From assembly GCA_014706385.1 (NCBI GenBank), contig JACGZH010000005.1, positions 1,240,001 through 1,304,000 on the forward strand: a DNA stretch of 64,000 nucleotides. Direction: 5' to 3'. Numbering within the stretch: the stretch's first letter is position 1; the number at the start of each line of letters is the position of its first letter. Below, one piece after another: positions 36,612-46,806 of this stretch. A program made the position numbers and the translations under genes. The notes under the pieces are model-generated. The model did no database searches. It was given only the letters and a program-made list of their open reading frames with translations, and was not told the origin of the DNA. This stretch comes from Phaffia rhodozyma. Taxonomy: Eukaryota; Basidiomycota; Tremellomycetes; Cystofilobasidiales; Mrakiaceae.

Positions 36612-37417
36612 GGTTATGGTTTCGCTTGCCAGACGAGCTGAAGACGATCGTGAGTTGATGACAAAGGAGATGCCGACGGCGAAGGCGGCAGGAGTGGAAG
36701 CAACGACAACAGGGCCAGATGGATTATGATTACACGATTTAATGCAAGGATGAATGGATGGAAGAGACACGAGTTGTGCTCATGGGATGGGATGGATGCT
36801 TCGAGCTCTCGGTATCCAATCTCCTCACTCTCTACTGGTCTCTCTCTTTGCTTCTTCCCTAGAAAACAGAATCTAGGAAAAGATGGAACAGTCGTAATGC
36901 ATGGGATATGATTATGTAATGGGCCCCGCTAGGGTTCGGCACACGTCATCCACTTACTTCCCACTGACCTGCGTACGCACTGTGACGGTGTGGACAACGG
37001 CAGAACATGCTGGTTATGTATGGATCATGTTTGCCAACGAGGTAAATGATTTACATCAAGGTATGGAGAAGAGGCAATAGTAATATATCACAGTCGCTGA
37101 AGAGAGTTTGTGGGTGTATGCGCTCGCTATAGGAGTCAGACAGTGCCCGTGTCTTTACGTATTAGTATTTTGTTACTTAGAATATGAAAAGACGAGAATT
37201 TTCTTGTTGATTTCGTTAATAATTTCTATAGTCTTTTTCATCGTTGACGCGTCTTTCGTCCTTGGACGCGTCGGACGCGTCTCAGTCTTTTCTTCCAACT
37301 AAATGAGAGACGCGTCTTCACTTCTCAACACACTTACACCCACACATCATCTGAGCTATCGATCATCTTGACCATTCACTCTTCTTCCGGGAATCCTTCT
37401 AAAACAAATCTTGAAAA
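36612..37417. other. divergent promoter region FMP27 / RFA2
   Basis: 806 bp between divergent starts. The RFA2-proximal half holds four MluI boxes (separate entry). Several plus-strand frames below 70 codons lack family resemblance. Confidence 0.5.
37247..37315. promoter_or_regulatory. cluster of four MluI cell-cycle boxes (MCB) upstream of RFA2
   Basis: ACGCGT occurs at 37247-37252, 37266-37271, 37275-37280 and 37310-37315. Each sits inside the palindrome GACGCGTC, 100-170 bp before the RFA2 start. In yeasts MBF (Mbp1/Swi6) binds ACGCGT to switch on DNA-replication genes at G1/S, RPA genes among them. I infer the same control here. The sites are symmetric, so FMP27 on the other side could also respond, though its start is over 600 bp away. 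Confidence 0.8.
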
Positions 37418-38986
37418 ATGAGCGGTACGGACACTACTCTGTCGGGAAACATCGCATGCCTTCAGTTCCTATGTTGATATGACTGATATTCTCGTTCTCC
37501 TCACTATGAATTAGATCCTTACTATAACGGTGGAGGTGGCGGAGGAGGTTTCATGGCCGGTGGCAGCCAGGGTGGTTCGCAGGCACAGAAGGTTTGCATC
37601 CAGAGCTGTTCTACTCATCTTGCCTGGTCAGAGAAAAACTTATTCGAATCTTTTTTCTCCCTCTCTCCTTATACTTCTTCGCCGGTCACTTCATCATCAG
37701 CGTTCTGGAAATCAGTCTCTTCGGCCGGTGACCATCAAACAGTTCAACCAAGCTTCTCAGGCTCATCCTGATGCTGAATTTACTGTGGACGACGTTGATG
37801 TTGCCTCAGTCAGTACATATATGGCTCTTTTTTGAAGCAGAACTCTTTTTGTAACAGTATTTATCACTGCACAGGTCACCATCGTGGGTGTTGTTCGAAA
37901 TGTAGCCTCCCAGGCCACTAACATCACGCTCTCTCTCGAGGATGGAACCGGGTCTTGTGAGGCCAAGCTATGGCTCGCAACCAGTGATGAGGAGGATCCC
38001 AGGATGGTTGGAATTCAGTATGTTCTTAGGCATCTCATCAGCATTGGAGCCTCATTCTTCTTAATTCTGTTTCATCTGGCATTCTTAAATACTGATCCAG
38101 TCTTTCCACGTCACTTGCGTTTTCTTTTCTTTTTTTTCGTCTTTGTTTGACAACATCACCTAGACAAGACATTTACGTTCGAGCCATTGGGACGATCAAG
38201 GTCTTTGCCAATAAGCGTCATTTTGCTGCTCAGAGTATTCGCCCAGTAACGGATCACAACGAGGTGTTTTATCATTTGTTAGAATGTCAGCTCGTCAGTC
38301 TGCAGCTAAGACGGGGCAAGCCGGTTGGTGACAGTTTATTATCATTCTATCTTCATCCTTCATATGATGTATTCTCTAATACACCTAAAGTGTCATTTGA
38401 TTCATTATTTAGGGGTCCGGAAATGATCCGACCGGGGTCTATGCGACCAGTGGATCAAATACGCTGGACTACAGCATGGGCAACAACGCTGGTGGAGGAG
38501 ACGATAGATCAGGCGAATACGCCAACCTTGCACCGTCCGTCTTTCTATCATTGATCCTGTCTCGGTTAGCTGGCGATAACTCACCCCTCTTTTGTTACTA
38601 CTCGTCTCTACCTGTAAACACCCTGATAGGATTCACCGGGCAATTATGAAGTTCTGCTCAAACAATCCTCCTGAAGATGGGTTCCATATTGCCCACGTCG
38701 CACAGAATTTGGTTGAATACGATAACTCGGCTCTTGTGTACGTTTAGTTTGCATTCTGTTCAGCGTTTATTGTCTTGATTGATCATTCTTTTTGATCATC
38801 TTGCCTACTCCTTTTGTTTCGGTTGTTACTTTGAGGGCCAATTAGCGAAGCCACCGAGTTCCTCTTGTCCGAAGGACACTTGTACACATGTGTGTCCGCT
38901 TCTGTCCTATTCGCTTATCTCTCAAGTGTCTTTCCACTCACTTGTTGTTTTATTTTCTCCTTTCCTCTTAAGCTTCCGACGAGTAA
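37418..38986 (+). CDS. RFA2: replication protein A 32-kDa subunit (RPA2)
   Basis: Middle subunit of the single-strand DNA-binding RPA trimer for replication, repair and recombination. The first coding exon is 7 nt (37418-37424, ATGAGCG), joined to about 37515 as MSDPYYNGGGG. Then come SLRPVTIKQFNQASQAHPDA, VTIVGVVRNVASQATNITLS and DIYVRAIGTIKVFANKRH of the OB fold. The linker SGNDPTGVYATSG follows, then the winged-helix C-terminus NPPEDGFHIAHVAQNLVEYD and FLLSEGHLYTSSDE. I chose the last exon from the strong polypyrimidine acceptor at 38972, with stop at 38984-38986. A weaker acceptor near 39007 would give a longer tail ending at 39097. The Gly-rich N-terminus is the usual phosphorylation region. 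Confidence 0.92.
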
Positions 38987-39776
38987 GAATTTCTCCAACC
39001 GATAGGTTATCATGTTCCGTCAAACGATGAATTTATGGCTAACATATATCCTTTGCTCAATCCATCGTCCTATCCTACAGAATGCACGTTTTGGTAAGTG
39101 ATTTGCTTCCTAGTTCCATTCCTCCAGATATTTACGATGATGGCTGACTTACATCACTTCCGATCATTGTATCTTCTAGCCTACAAGTTAGATATCCAAC
39201 TAGTTTCCAGATATCCATTCTTCTTCTATTTTTTCTTTTTTCCATAGCCAGATGTACCTTGAAGAAAATCAGTCTTGTGGTGTAATCAGACGCGATACAA
39301 CCATGCTACATAGTGTGCTTGGCCAGAGGGATGGTTGGAATCTATTAAAGAAATTATCTGCGAAGAGTGAATATACATTCGATAAACCAATCAGTATAGA
39401 AACAGGATGAGTGAATCCCTCAGAAATTGACGTGCACCCAATCATTAGTTCGTATCTCTTCTCTCTGTATCAATGCGAGAAGAAAGAAGAGGTCATCGGT
39501 CTTCCTCATCGAAGGCAATCGCACCCGATTCTAAATCCAAACACCTCAGAGTGACGCATAGCTTGGAGATTCTCCACTTCTAGGCGGGTCATGTTGGGTA
39601 CCAAAATGAAATTGACCACCGTTAATATCTGTGATGCTATGCTTACCTAAGCTCAGCGCAGCCCCTTCGAGATCTTATTTCCACGGACGTAACCCTTCGA
39701 GAACATATATACCATCTCGCCTTCTTTGTACTCATCCTCTTCCTAAAACGAAGCTCATCTATATATCCGACTTGCC
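38987..39776. other. intergenic RFA2 - ChAP gene
   Basis: 790 bp, tandem genes. Contains the RFA2 3' UTR and a promoter region. Short frames only; nothing else recognised. Confidence 0.45.
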
Positions 39777-42700
39777 ATGTCCGAGTTGTTCAAGGATGTT
39801 CCAGAATTTATTGAGGTCAGTTTTCCGCTTCGTTTATTCCTTTTCCCGTTGTCTGAATTCAGGATCCCTCTCGAGATGCATCACAAAGAGGGGTAGAGCG
39901 CTGGATAGCATTCATTCAATGATTCAGCCGATTCGGACGTAAGAGATGGCGTCTATTGACCAGGAAGATACCTATTATCAGAAGAATGAATTCGGCATAC
40001 CTGAAGCCGAACCAGAGAACACGAAGATCTTGTTGGACTCGAACGCAGACTTGATGCACGGGTGAGTAGTGTGGCTAACGTTTCGTCTCTAACCCCTCCT
40101 ACGTGTGCTCCCACAGGGTGATATCGGAGAGTCTATAGCTTCCCGAACGGAGGTGTTATGTATGTTCACTCCTCCTTGTTTCTCACATCATCAGTTGATA
40201 GTATATACATGCTATCTTCTCTTTGGAGGATACCATTATGCTAACTGATTGGGTCTGCCCGGTGTGGAAACGTTTCTGATGATATATGTAGCTAGCTTCA
40301 GAGAATTAGGAGGGCCAGATCTATGCCATGTCATGAAATCGACCGGAAAGTCTGCCCAGAAAGATGTTTGTCCATTACGTTCCCTTCCAACTGTGTACTG
40401 TTTCTTTGATCTAGACGTTAAAATTTCTGCTGAATTCTTGTGCTTCCTCCTGTCCGATTACGCACGCTTGAACGAAATCTAAAGGTTGGATCCTACCATT
40501 ACTGTTCGGGAGTAGAAGCATCCTCCTCAGCCTCTCTGGCGGCTTACTTAAACAGCTTACAATTCGCGGTCGAAGAACAAGCCGCTTGGTTCTCTAAAGG
40601 ACCGACATGGAAAGTCAGGAGTGGAACGTACTGGTAAGAAAGGATTCTGCGATTGATTGCCTGCTTGCTGTACCGGATCAAAGAAAACTCGATCTCAACA
40701 GATGCGTGTGCGTGAATGTTTGCAGTTGTTTCAACGCCTTCTCAAGGGTAGATGTTCGGGTAGACGTTAAAATCCCAGGGGGTGTAGATGGTTAGAGTTT
40801 TTTTCTGCTCTTCTTTCTCTGACTGTCTTCGTGTACTCATCAAGTCGGACACGTCCAAACAGCTTACGTGGTTGATCTACGCGGCGAGAGGTATGTCTGA
40901 AATATCTTTTCTTTATCTACTACTGTCCAGCTCGAGGCTAATCATTCATGCACGTTCTCTCCATACTTCCGTCCTAAAAGACACGAAGCAACTCCTGATA
41001 TCTGGCAAGAAACTTACGTGTCTGCGTTGCTAAGGGCTATTCGATACGCAGATGACCCAAATTATAGACTCGCAGGGTAAGCTTGTTCTTAGACTCTTTC
41101 AGGAAGAAGTATGTCGTTCGCTCAACTGCTTCCACTTGGCTCGTTCTTTCTGGTGGTCATGAACAGTTACCGAAAGATTGATCCGATAACCACGCTCGAT
41201 GGAGAAATACGATTTCTTCAGGCAGCTGAGAGCCTCTTCTTCAAAGGTTTGTCTTCCTTTATGATTATACATCTACCTCAGCCGGTTTGATTTGTTCTGA
41301 CCGTTTCCTCTTGATTACACCTTTCGATTGGTAGGATGGCAACTAGGCTCAGATCCCGAGATTCAAGTTGCATCAGTTGTCTCAAACCATCTAACGGCAG
41401 GGCTGCTCAAGTACTTTGGTGACTCGTTCCGGTTTGATAAAACGGTCAATCTGTTTGAACGATTACTGCCTCACCAGCCAGAAGTGGCAGCCCTTCTAGC
41501 TACATCTTACTTCGGAATGAGTGTGTCCTATATTAATCAACACTATTCTTGTGTCATCACTTGTTAATCTTTTTCACCTCCATTCATTTCAGATGAGGAG
41601 GTCAAAGCTGTTCAAATCATTCATCATGGTCTACAGGAGAACCCACAATCGTATCCTCTATTGCACGTGCAATGTGACTTCTTAAGATCAAAAGGCAAAC
41701 TCGACTGGGCGTTGCAGCTAGCTAGGGAGGCAGTTAATTGTGCGCCTAGTGAGTTCGTCACATGGGCAAAGTTGACAGAGGTGTACATAGAACAGGGAGA
41801 GTATGAGAGTGTGAGTTTGTTGAATATCTATTCGCAGTCTTGACTTACACTCACGGAGTGTTTCTCTTCCTCGGTCTATAGGCGCTTTTGACGCTAAACT
41901 CGTGCCCGATGTTCACGTATAACGAGAGGGATTTGCATCGAATGCCGACACCGATGAGGACCCACCTGCCCGTCCGGCCGTTCATCGCCGAGTCAAATAT
42001 CCTCGATGAAGATAGTGCTCGGGATAACGAGGTAAGACAGCCTTCCTTCTCTAGGCCGAGAGGAAAGTCAGAATATACATGCTCCATATTTAACATCTCG
42101 GCTTGATTTGTCTTTCTCTTTCTTACAGGCCGACATTGCCCTTCTGAGGTTGCCTGCGCCTTCACTCCGAGGAACGTTTGCCAAGGCCTATGCACTTCTC
42201 ACTAGGCTTGTCGCTCAGATCGGCTGGGACGAGCTCCTTCGATCTCGATCGGCGGTGTTCGTGATGGAGGAAGAATATCGGTTACAAAAGCAAAAGCCTG
42301 AAGCCACCTCGAACGGCCATCGGGCCAAATCATCTCGAGATGTCAAGAATACTTCCGGAGAAGGGGCAGCCACTCCATCTTCAACCCGTGCTGTGCATAA
42401 CAAGCAATCAAGTGAACATTCACCTTCGTCTTCGGTCGTTGAGTTTGAATCTGGTTCGCCATCATTATCTCCATCCAAGAGGCTGGAACAAGAACCTAAC
42501 GAGCAACACGATATCCCAACGATCACGATCTCATCAGAATCTGATCGAGATGCCGAAGAGATCGAGGAATCAAAGATAAAATCTGTCGAGGAAGCTATGA
42601 AGGGGTCGACGATTCAAGAGGAGGAGAGCAAGGCTAACGGCGATGAAAATGCAGGTTTCGACGCGGGCGAGACGGCGGGGTTGGAGAAGCCGGAGTTAGC

Positions 42701-43875
42701 TCAACATCCCGGAGAGGGGGAAGGCGGGGATGAAGTCAGTGGGATCCCAAGAGAGGACGAGTTATTGGATCCAGAGGATGACGGAGGATCATCGTTCTCT
42801 ACCAAACGACTCTGCGAACGATGGTTGGACAACCTGTTCATGGTTCTCTATGAGGTGTGTCCTATGATAAATACTTTGTTAAGGTCCAACATAGAAGCTC
42901 ACTGGTCAAATGAATCCACACAGGACTTGCGTGTGTACACTATATGGCGCGCCGAGATTTCTCATTTTAAGACTCAACGTACGTCCATCTGACATGTCCT
43001 GCTCTATTCTTATATGCCGTGAGAGAATTTTCTAACTTTCCGTTCGGTCTTTTATCTACAAACAGACATGTCTTACCGTAAAACTGGCACTGAGGTGTGT
43101 TTTATTCTTCATCTCATAGATTTTTTTTTTCCTCTTCTGACGTTCATTTTGGGTCTTACTTCGACTTCAGTGGGAAATCCTTGGAGATCTCGCACTCCGC
43201 CTCCAACACAAAGAGGAAGCCAAAGATGCCTACCAAAGATGCCTCGATTCTAAATTCTCCTCAAAAGCATGGCAAAAACTTCTCGAGAATTATGCGGACG
43301 AGGGCGATCTTCAAAAGACGTTGAACGCAGCGACGAGGTTGACGACATATAACTGGAGGTTGGTCTGATTACACTTGCGCTTTCTTGATGTCGAAGCATA
43401 GAGGAATATGGAAGTCGTCTGATTGCATTGAATTCATCTTGTTCGTGGAAACAAAATTGACAGATGGTACACCGAGAGTTGCTACCCCACTAGCATTGGT
43501 TCGTCGACTCTGTTCTTTTCTCTCGATGTTCTTATAAACATGTCTCTTACTCGCTCTTCTTCGTCTTGATATCTACCATTGCTCCGATGACGTGTTGACG
43601 ACAACAGCTCATGAGATCTTCAAGGTCGGCCAGGTGCATGGTCATTCGAAGATTGCATATACTCTACTTAGCATGGTTTGTTTCTCATTTCTTAATCTAT
43701 TCTTTCTTCCAATTGGAATCAGACTGTCATTCTGCTTGTATCTGACTCTCTGTTTTCCTCTTCCTTCATAAATTACGTTGTTTTGTTACAGAACCTACCG
43801 GAAGGAATCCTTGGCATCATGCAGACCTATCTCAAGTTCGGGTCGACGTTCAGAGTCGAAGGCAGCTCGTTCTGA
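39777..43875 (+). CDS. exomer cargo adaptor, ChAPs (Chs5p-Arf1p-binding protein; Bch1/Bud7/Chs6 family)
   Basis: TPR-type protein that with Chs5 and Arf1 exports chosen cargo, chitin synthase in yeast, from the trans-Golgi to the plasma membrane. Strong blocks are ELGGPDLCHVMKS, GSYHYCSGVEASSS, FNAFSRVDVRVDVKIPGG, AYVVDLRGER and DIWQETYVSALLRAIRYADD. Later come PQSYPLLHVQCDFLRSKGKL, WVKLT-like TPRs and LPEGILGIMQTYLKFGSTFR before the stop at 43873-43875. About 17 exons. The start MSELFKDVPEFIE at 39777 is likely. The segment between about 39960 and 40310 could not be spliced without a weak donor, so roughly 60 N-terminal residues are uncertain. A Glu/Ser-rich acidic insert (42340-42780) is unlike yeast members. 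Yeast has four paralogues; only this one is in view. Confidence 0.87.
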
Positions 43876-44312
43876 TTTTTTTTTTTCAGTTTCCTTCTTC
43901 TTACTTATCTCCATTCCCCTCCCTTCTTGCCTGTTTTTTCTTTCTTTCCGTCACCTTGGGACCACTTACAACTTTGATACCCTTTGTATCCCCTGCGCCC
44001 TTTACTTTCTCGTTTTCTTCGTTTGTTTGCTGGTGGCGGCTGTGCTGCTCTCTGTACCTACAAAAACACATGTTCGAACCAGTCGTTTCCGGATTGAATC
44101 CATTGTCTCAATCAAGGTGAAAGTCCAAGGAGAAGAGAGGGGAGCATGATAGTAAGATCATTAAGAAGGCAATCAAGTATACGTAGAGAAAGTTGACAGT
44201 AGAGCGTCCCACGAGAGGTGATACTATGAAGGGTCGAACAAGCGACGAGCTAGCTTATCTATCGGGACAAGTTTGGTCGGTTAATCGGTCTGTCTGTTTA
44301 TCGACCGCTAGC
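43876..44312. other. convergent intergenic ChAP / Sna-like gene
   Basis: 437 bp between converging stops, T/C-rich near 43876-43960. A 123-codon plus frame covering 43778-44149 is the last ChAP exon read in another frame, plus UTR. Confidence 0.5.
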
Positions 44313-45420
44313 TTAACCTTGGCTGACGGCTCCGTAGGAGGGGTGTACGGCTGCGTGTCCATGAGCTGGCGCACCCGACGAAGGCTGCATGAAAGAGAGA
44401 AAAGAAGCCCCAGAAAGGGATAGACGATTAGTAATCCCGATATGTAACCTTACAGGTAACTGAATGTTGCCTTGTTCAAAATGAATAGGCACAAAAAGGC
44501 GTAGAGCCAGAAAGAGGCAGTGATCGTACCTCGTACGTTCCGTTACCGATGTAGATGTATCCTTGGGGTCCGTACTTTTCTTCGGCGGCCATCTTCTTGT
44601 AGATGAGCCAGAAAGCCTGTAGCATTCGACACACACAAAAACAGAAGAGACTCTTGTTTTAGTAGACAAACTTCAAGAAGAGTCTGCAATGATGAAGACA
44701 ACAAAGAAAAGTATACGAACATGGATGTGACCTGAAGAGGTGATCATTTAAAAAACGGAAGAGAGGGGGCTGTCTGATCAGCGAATCATCTAACGATTAG
44801 TGATGAGAACCACCATATAAACTTACCTGGAATGTATCCAAGCTACTCAGGTGCACAAGTATGTCCATCAAAATGAGCGTCAGCCGCCTTATTCAGGATA
44901 ACGACGAAAGGATAGAGAGCCGAGATGCTTACAGCTGTGAGGAGAATGTTCTGAGAGGAGAGAAAGATACAAAGGCGATTCAGTTAACTCATGAACCCTC
45001 ACCTCAGAAGAACAACACTCTGAATGATGAAGAGGACGCACGATCAAGAGATCTTTTTATGACGTTTGGTTTAGAGAAGAGAGCAGTCGAGATCAGTCCT
45101 CGACGTTATTGAATGCTGTGTCCGCAGTCGTATCACAGAGTCACTTACCACATGAGCAGCCGGTCACAAACGCAGCGGCAGCAGGGGGGAACAAAATGGC
45201 CACCAAACAAAGAACAACATCGGAGGCTCTAGTTGAGATATGAAAAGTCGATGGTCAGTCTCTGCCATCTATATTGGTCAAGGTTCGAGTGGCGGACCGT
45301 CGAGGACTGTGTGGGCATATGCAGAAGGTAAATAGATGGATGAGTCAAGTGGGACTTGTCTATACACGATAGAACAAGTCAAGACAAATCAACATCTACA
45401 GCAGACTTACCCTACCGCAT
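44313..45420 (-). CDS. Pmp3/Sna-family small membrane proteolipid, eight coding exons including micro-exons
   Basis: Two-helix plasma-membrane/vacuolar proteolipid (UPF0057), closest in layout to yeast Sna2/Sna4, linked in yeast to membrane potential, salt tolerance and vacuolar sorting. Exons: 45420-45416 (5 nt), 45228-45149 (80), 45052-45042 (11), 44950-44933 (18), 44842-44827 (16), 44731-44721 (11), 44616-44530 (87) and 44384-44313 (72). They sum to 300 nt, 99 residues, every junction in phase with GT-AG ends. The product reads MRASDVVLCLVAILFPPAAA, then FVTGCSCDLLINILLTALGY, IPGHIHAFWLIYKKM, and the tail YGPQGYIYIGNGTYE. The CSCDLLIN signature and Tyr-rich tail are diagnostic. No in-frame ATG lies upstream. 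Confidence 0.9.
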
Positions 45421-46193
45421 GGTTTGACTGTGTTTGATAAAGGCTGTGTTTGAGTCGAAGGTGGTGATAGGAAAGGTGATGGGAGTTGGATGATGGAAGA
45501 GAGCAACCTGAATCGAAGACGATTGACACGTGGCCCTGCTGGACTTGGGTGTCAGACCACAAATGTTAGGGGTGGAAGCTGAGCTGGTAACGGAAGGGCT
45601 ACGAGTGACGTAATCATGCAACGGGGTTTGGGGTTTCGGAGAAGTTCAGGCTCTTGGAACAGAGATAGGATTGATAGGACCACTAGGGAACAAGGACAGA
45701 AGAAGAAGGAATGACAGAGGTAGAGAGTCACGAATGATCCATGCTTAGCGTTTATATCTACGACTGGTCGAGAACGCTCGTCTCATGTACGGTTCCCAGA
45801 CATCATGAACACCGTATAGAATACACTGAACTAGAAGAGGGAGGAGTGATAAGAGTGGACGGTCCATGGGTTACGGCTTACGAGCAGATTGTAACTCGGG
45901 TTACATCCCTTGTAGGGCACGGATTGTAAACTGTAACCACCGAGGAAACTTAGGCTTCTCAAGACTAATGTAGACCCGATGTTATTCAACCTTCTTTGAT
46001 AAGAGGATTCGACAAGAACTTCAGCTTGAAGAAAACTCTCATCAAGAAGGCGCGAGAGCGTCCCCTTATATGTCGGGACGCCTCGCGCATCTGGTCTGCA
46101 AGTAGGTGTATACATATGAAGAGACTATAGACATTCGTGATCACGAGGACTGCATAGAGAGAAGCAGAGGAGATGTCAGGGATGTGACCTGAG
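45421..46193. other. promoter of the Sna-like gene and non-coding sequence
   Basis: No gene supported. Notable are an interrupted inverted repeat at 46050-46088 (separate entry) and several GTTAC/GTAAC repeats at 45868-45945. The open frame running into the Sna-like start (from 45621) begins with TTG, not ATG. Confidence 0.5.
46050..46088. repeat. GC-rich interrupted inverted repeat
   Basis: GCGCGAG (46050-46056) pairs with CTCGCGC (46082-46088), and GCGTCCC (46058-46064) with GGGACGC (46075-46081). This leaves one bulged A (46057) and a 10-nt AT-rich loop containing TTATAT. A transcript would fold into a 14-bp hairpin. Its role is unknown; it could be a transposon remnant or a binding site. 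Confidence 0.75.
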
Positions 46194-46607
46194 TGTTACA
46201 CCTCGGTAACCTTCTTTTGGTTCTGTTGTTTCTCCTGCCTCGGTATTCCTTATGCTCTCTCATTACATCAACATGCAGGTATATGACCTCCCAGCGCAGG
46301 TGCTTCTAGCACCTTCTATGACCTGTTCTATTATGCATAATCGTTGGAGTCTAAGGATGATATATAAGACGGGTCCCCCTTTGCCACCCATAGCATAGTC
46401 TACCAAGCCTGAATCCTTTGTCATTCCTTGGTTCCCTAGTACTCTTGTTTCATTGTTGTATCAACCTTATTCATACGATTTCCCTGCCTTGCGCTCTCGT
46501 CACAGTCACCAAGCTAGAGAGCCTGAACTTCCTTCTTGCCAGCCCTATTCCCTGCCTGGTTATATTCTTGTAACCTTCCCGTTACCCTCTGAACCCGGAC
46601 CCTGACA
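46194..46607 (+). mobile_element. possible solo LTR
   Basis: A 414-bp stretch that starts TGTTACACC and ends CCCTGACA (TG...CA ends). It has a TATA-like ATATATAAG near 46360 about 165 bp in, a pyrimidine-rich second half and no coding capacity. This is the general plan of a retrotransposon LTR. Against it, the 5-bp flanks (CTGAG and GGAGA) do not match as a target-site duplication and no primer-binding site or internal region follows. It may instead be ordinary promoter sequence. Confidence 0.3.
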
Positions 46608-46806
46608 GGAGATATATGAATGATAGACAGTAGGAGGAAACAGCTTGTGGTAGTAACACAAGCTGCGCAACACGTGTTAATTAATCCGTATCCCTGACAC
46701 CTGACAACGTCGTTTTATTGATTGCACGTGACTCGACCAAACGATCAATCTCAACTTCACCTCTCTGTTCTTTTGTTTGTTCGTCTGATGATCTCTCTGT
46801 CTGACC

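Noticed and set aside
38987..39097. Longer RFA2 C-terminus (YHVPSNDEFMAN...)
   Set aside because: It needs a weak acceptor at about 39007, while a strong polypyrimidine acceptor at 38972 gives a normal short acidic end.
45280..45310. Possible tRNA B-box (GGTTCGAGTGG)
   Set aside because: The last bases do not fit GGTTCRANNCC, no A-box or cloverleaf partner is present, and it lies in intron 1 of the Sna-like gene.
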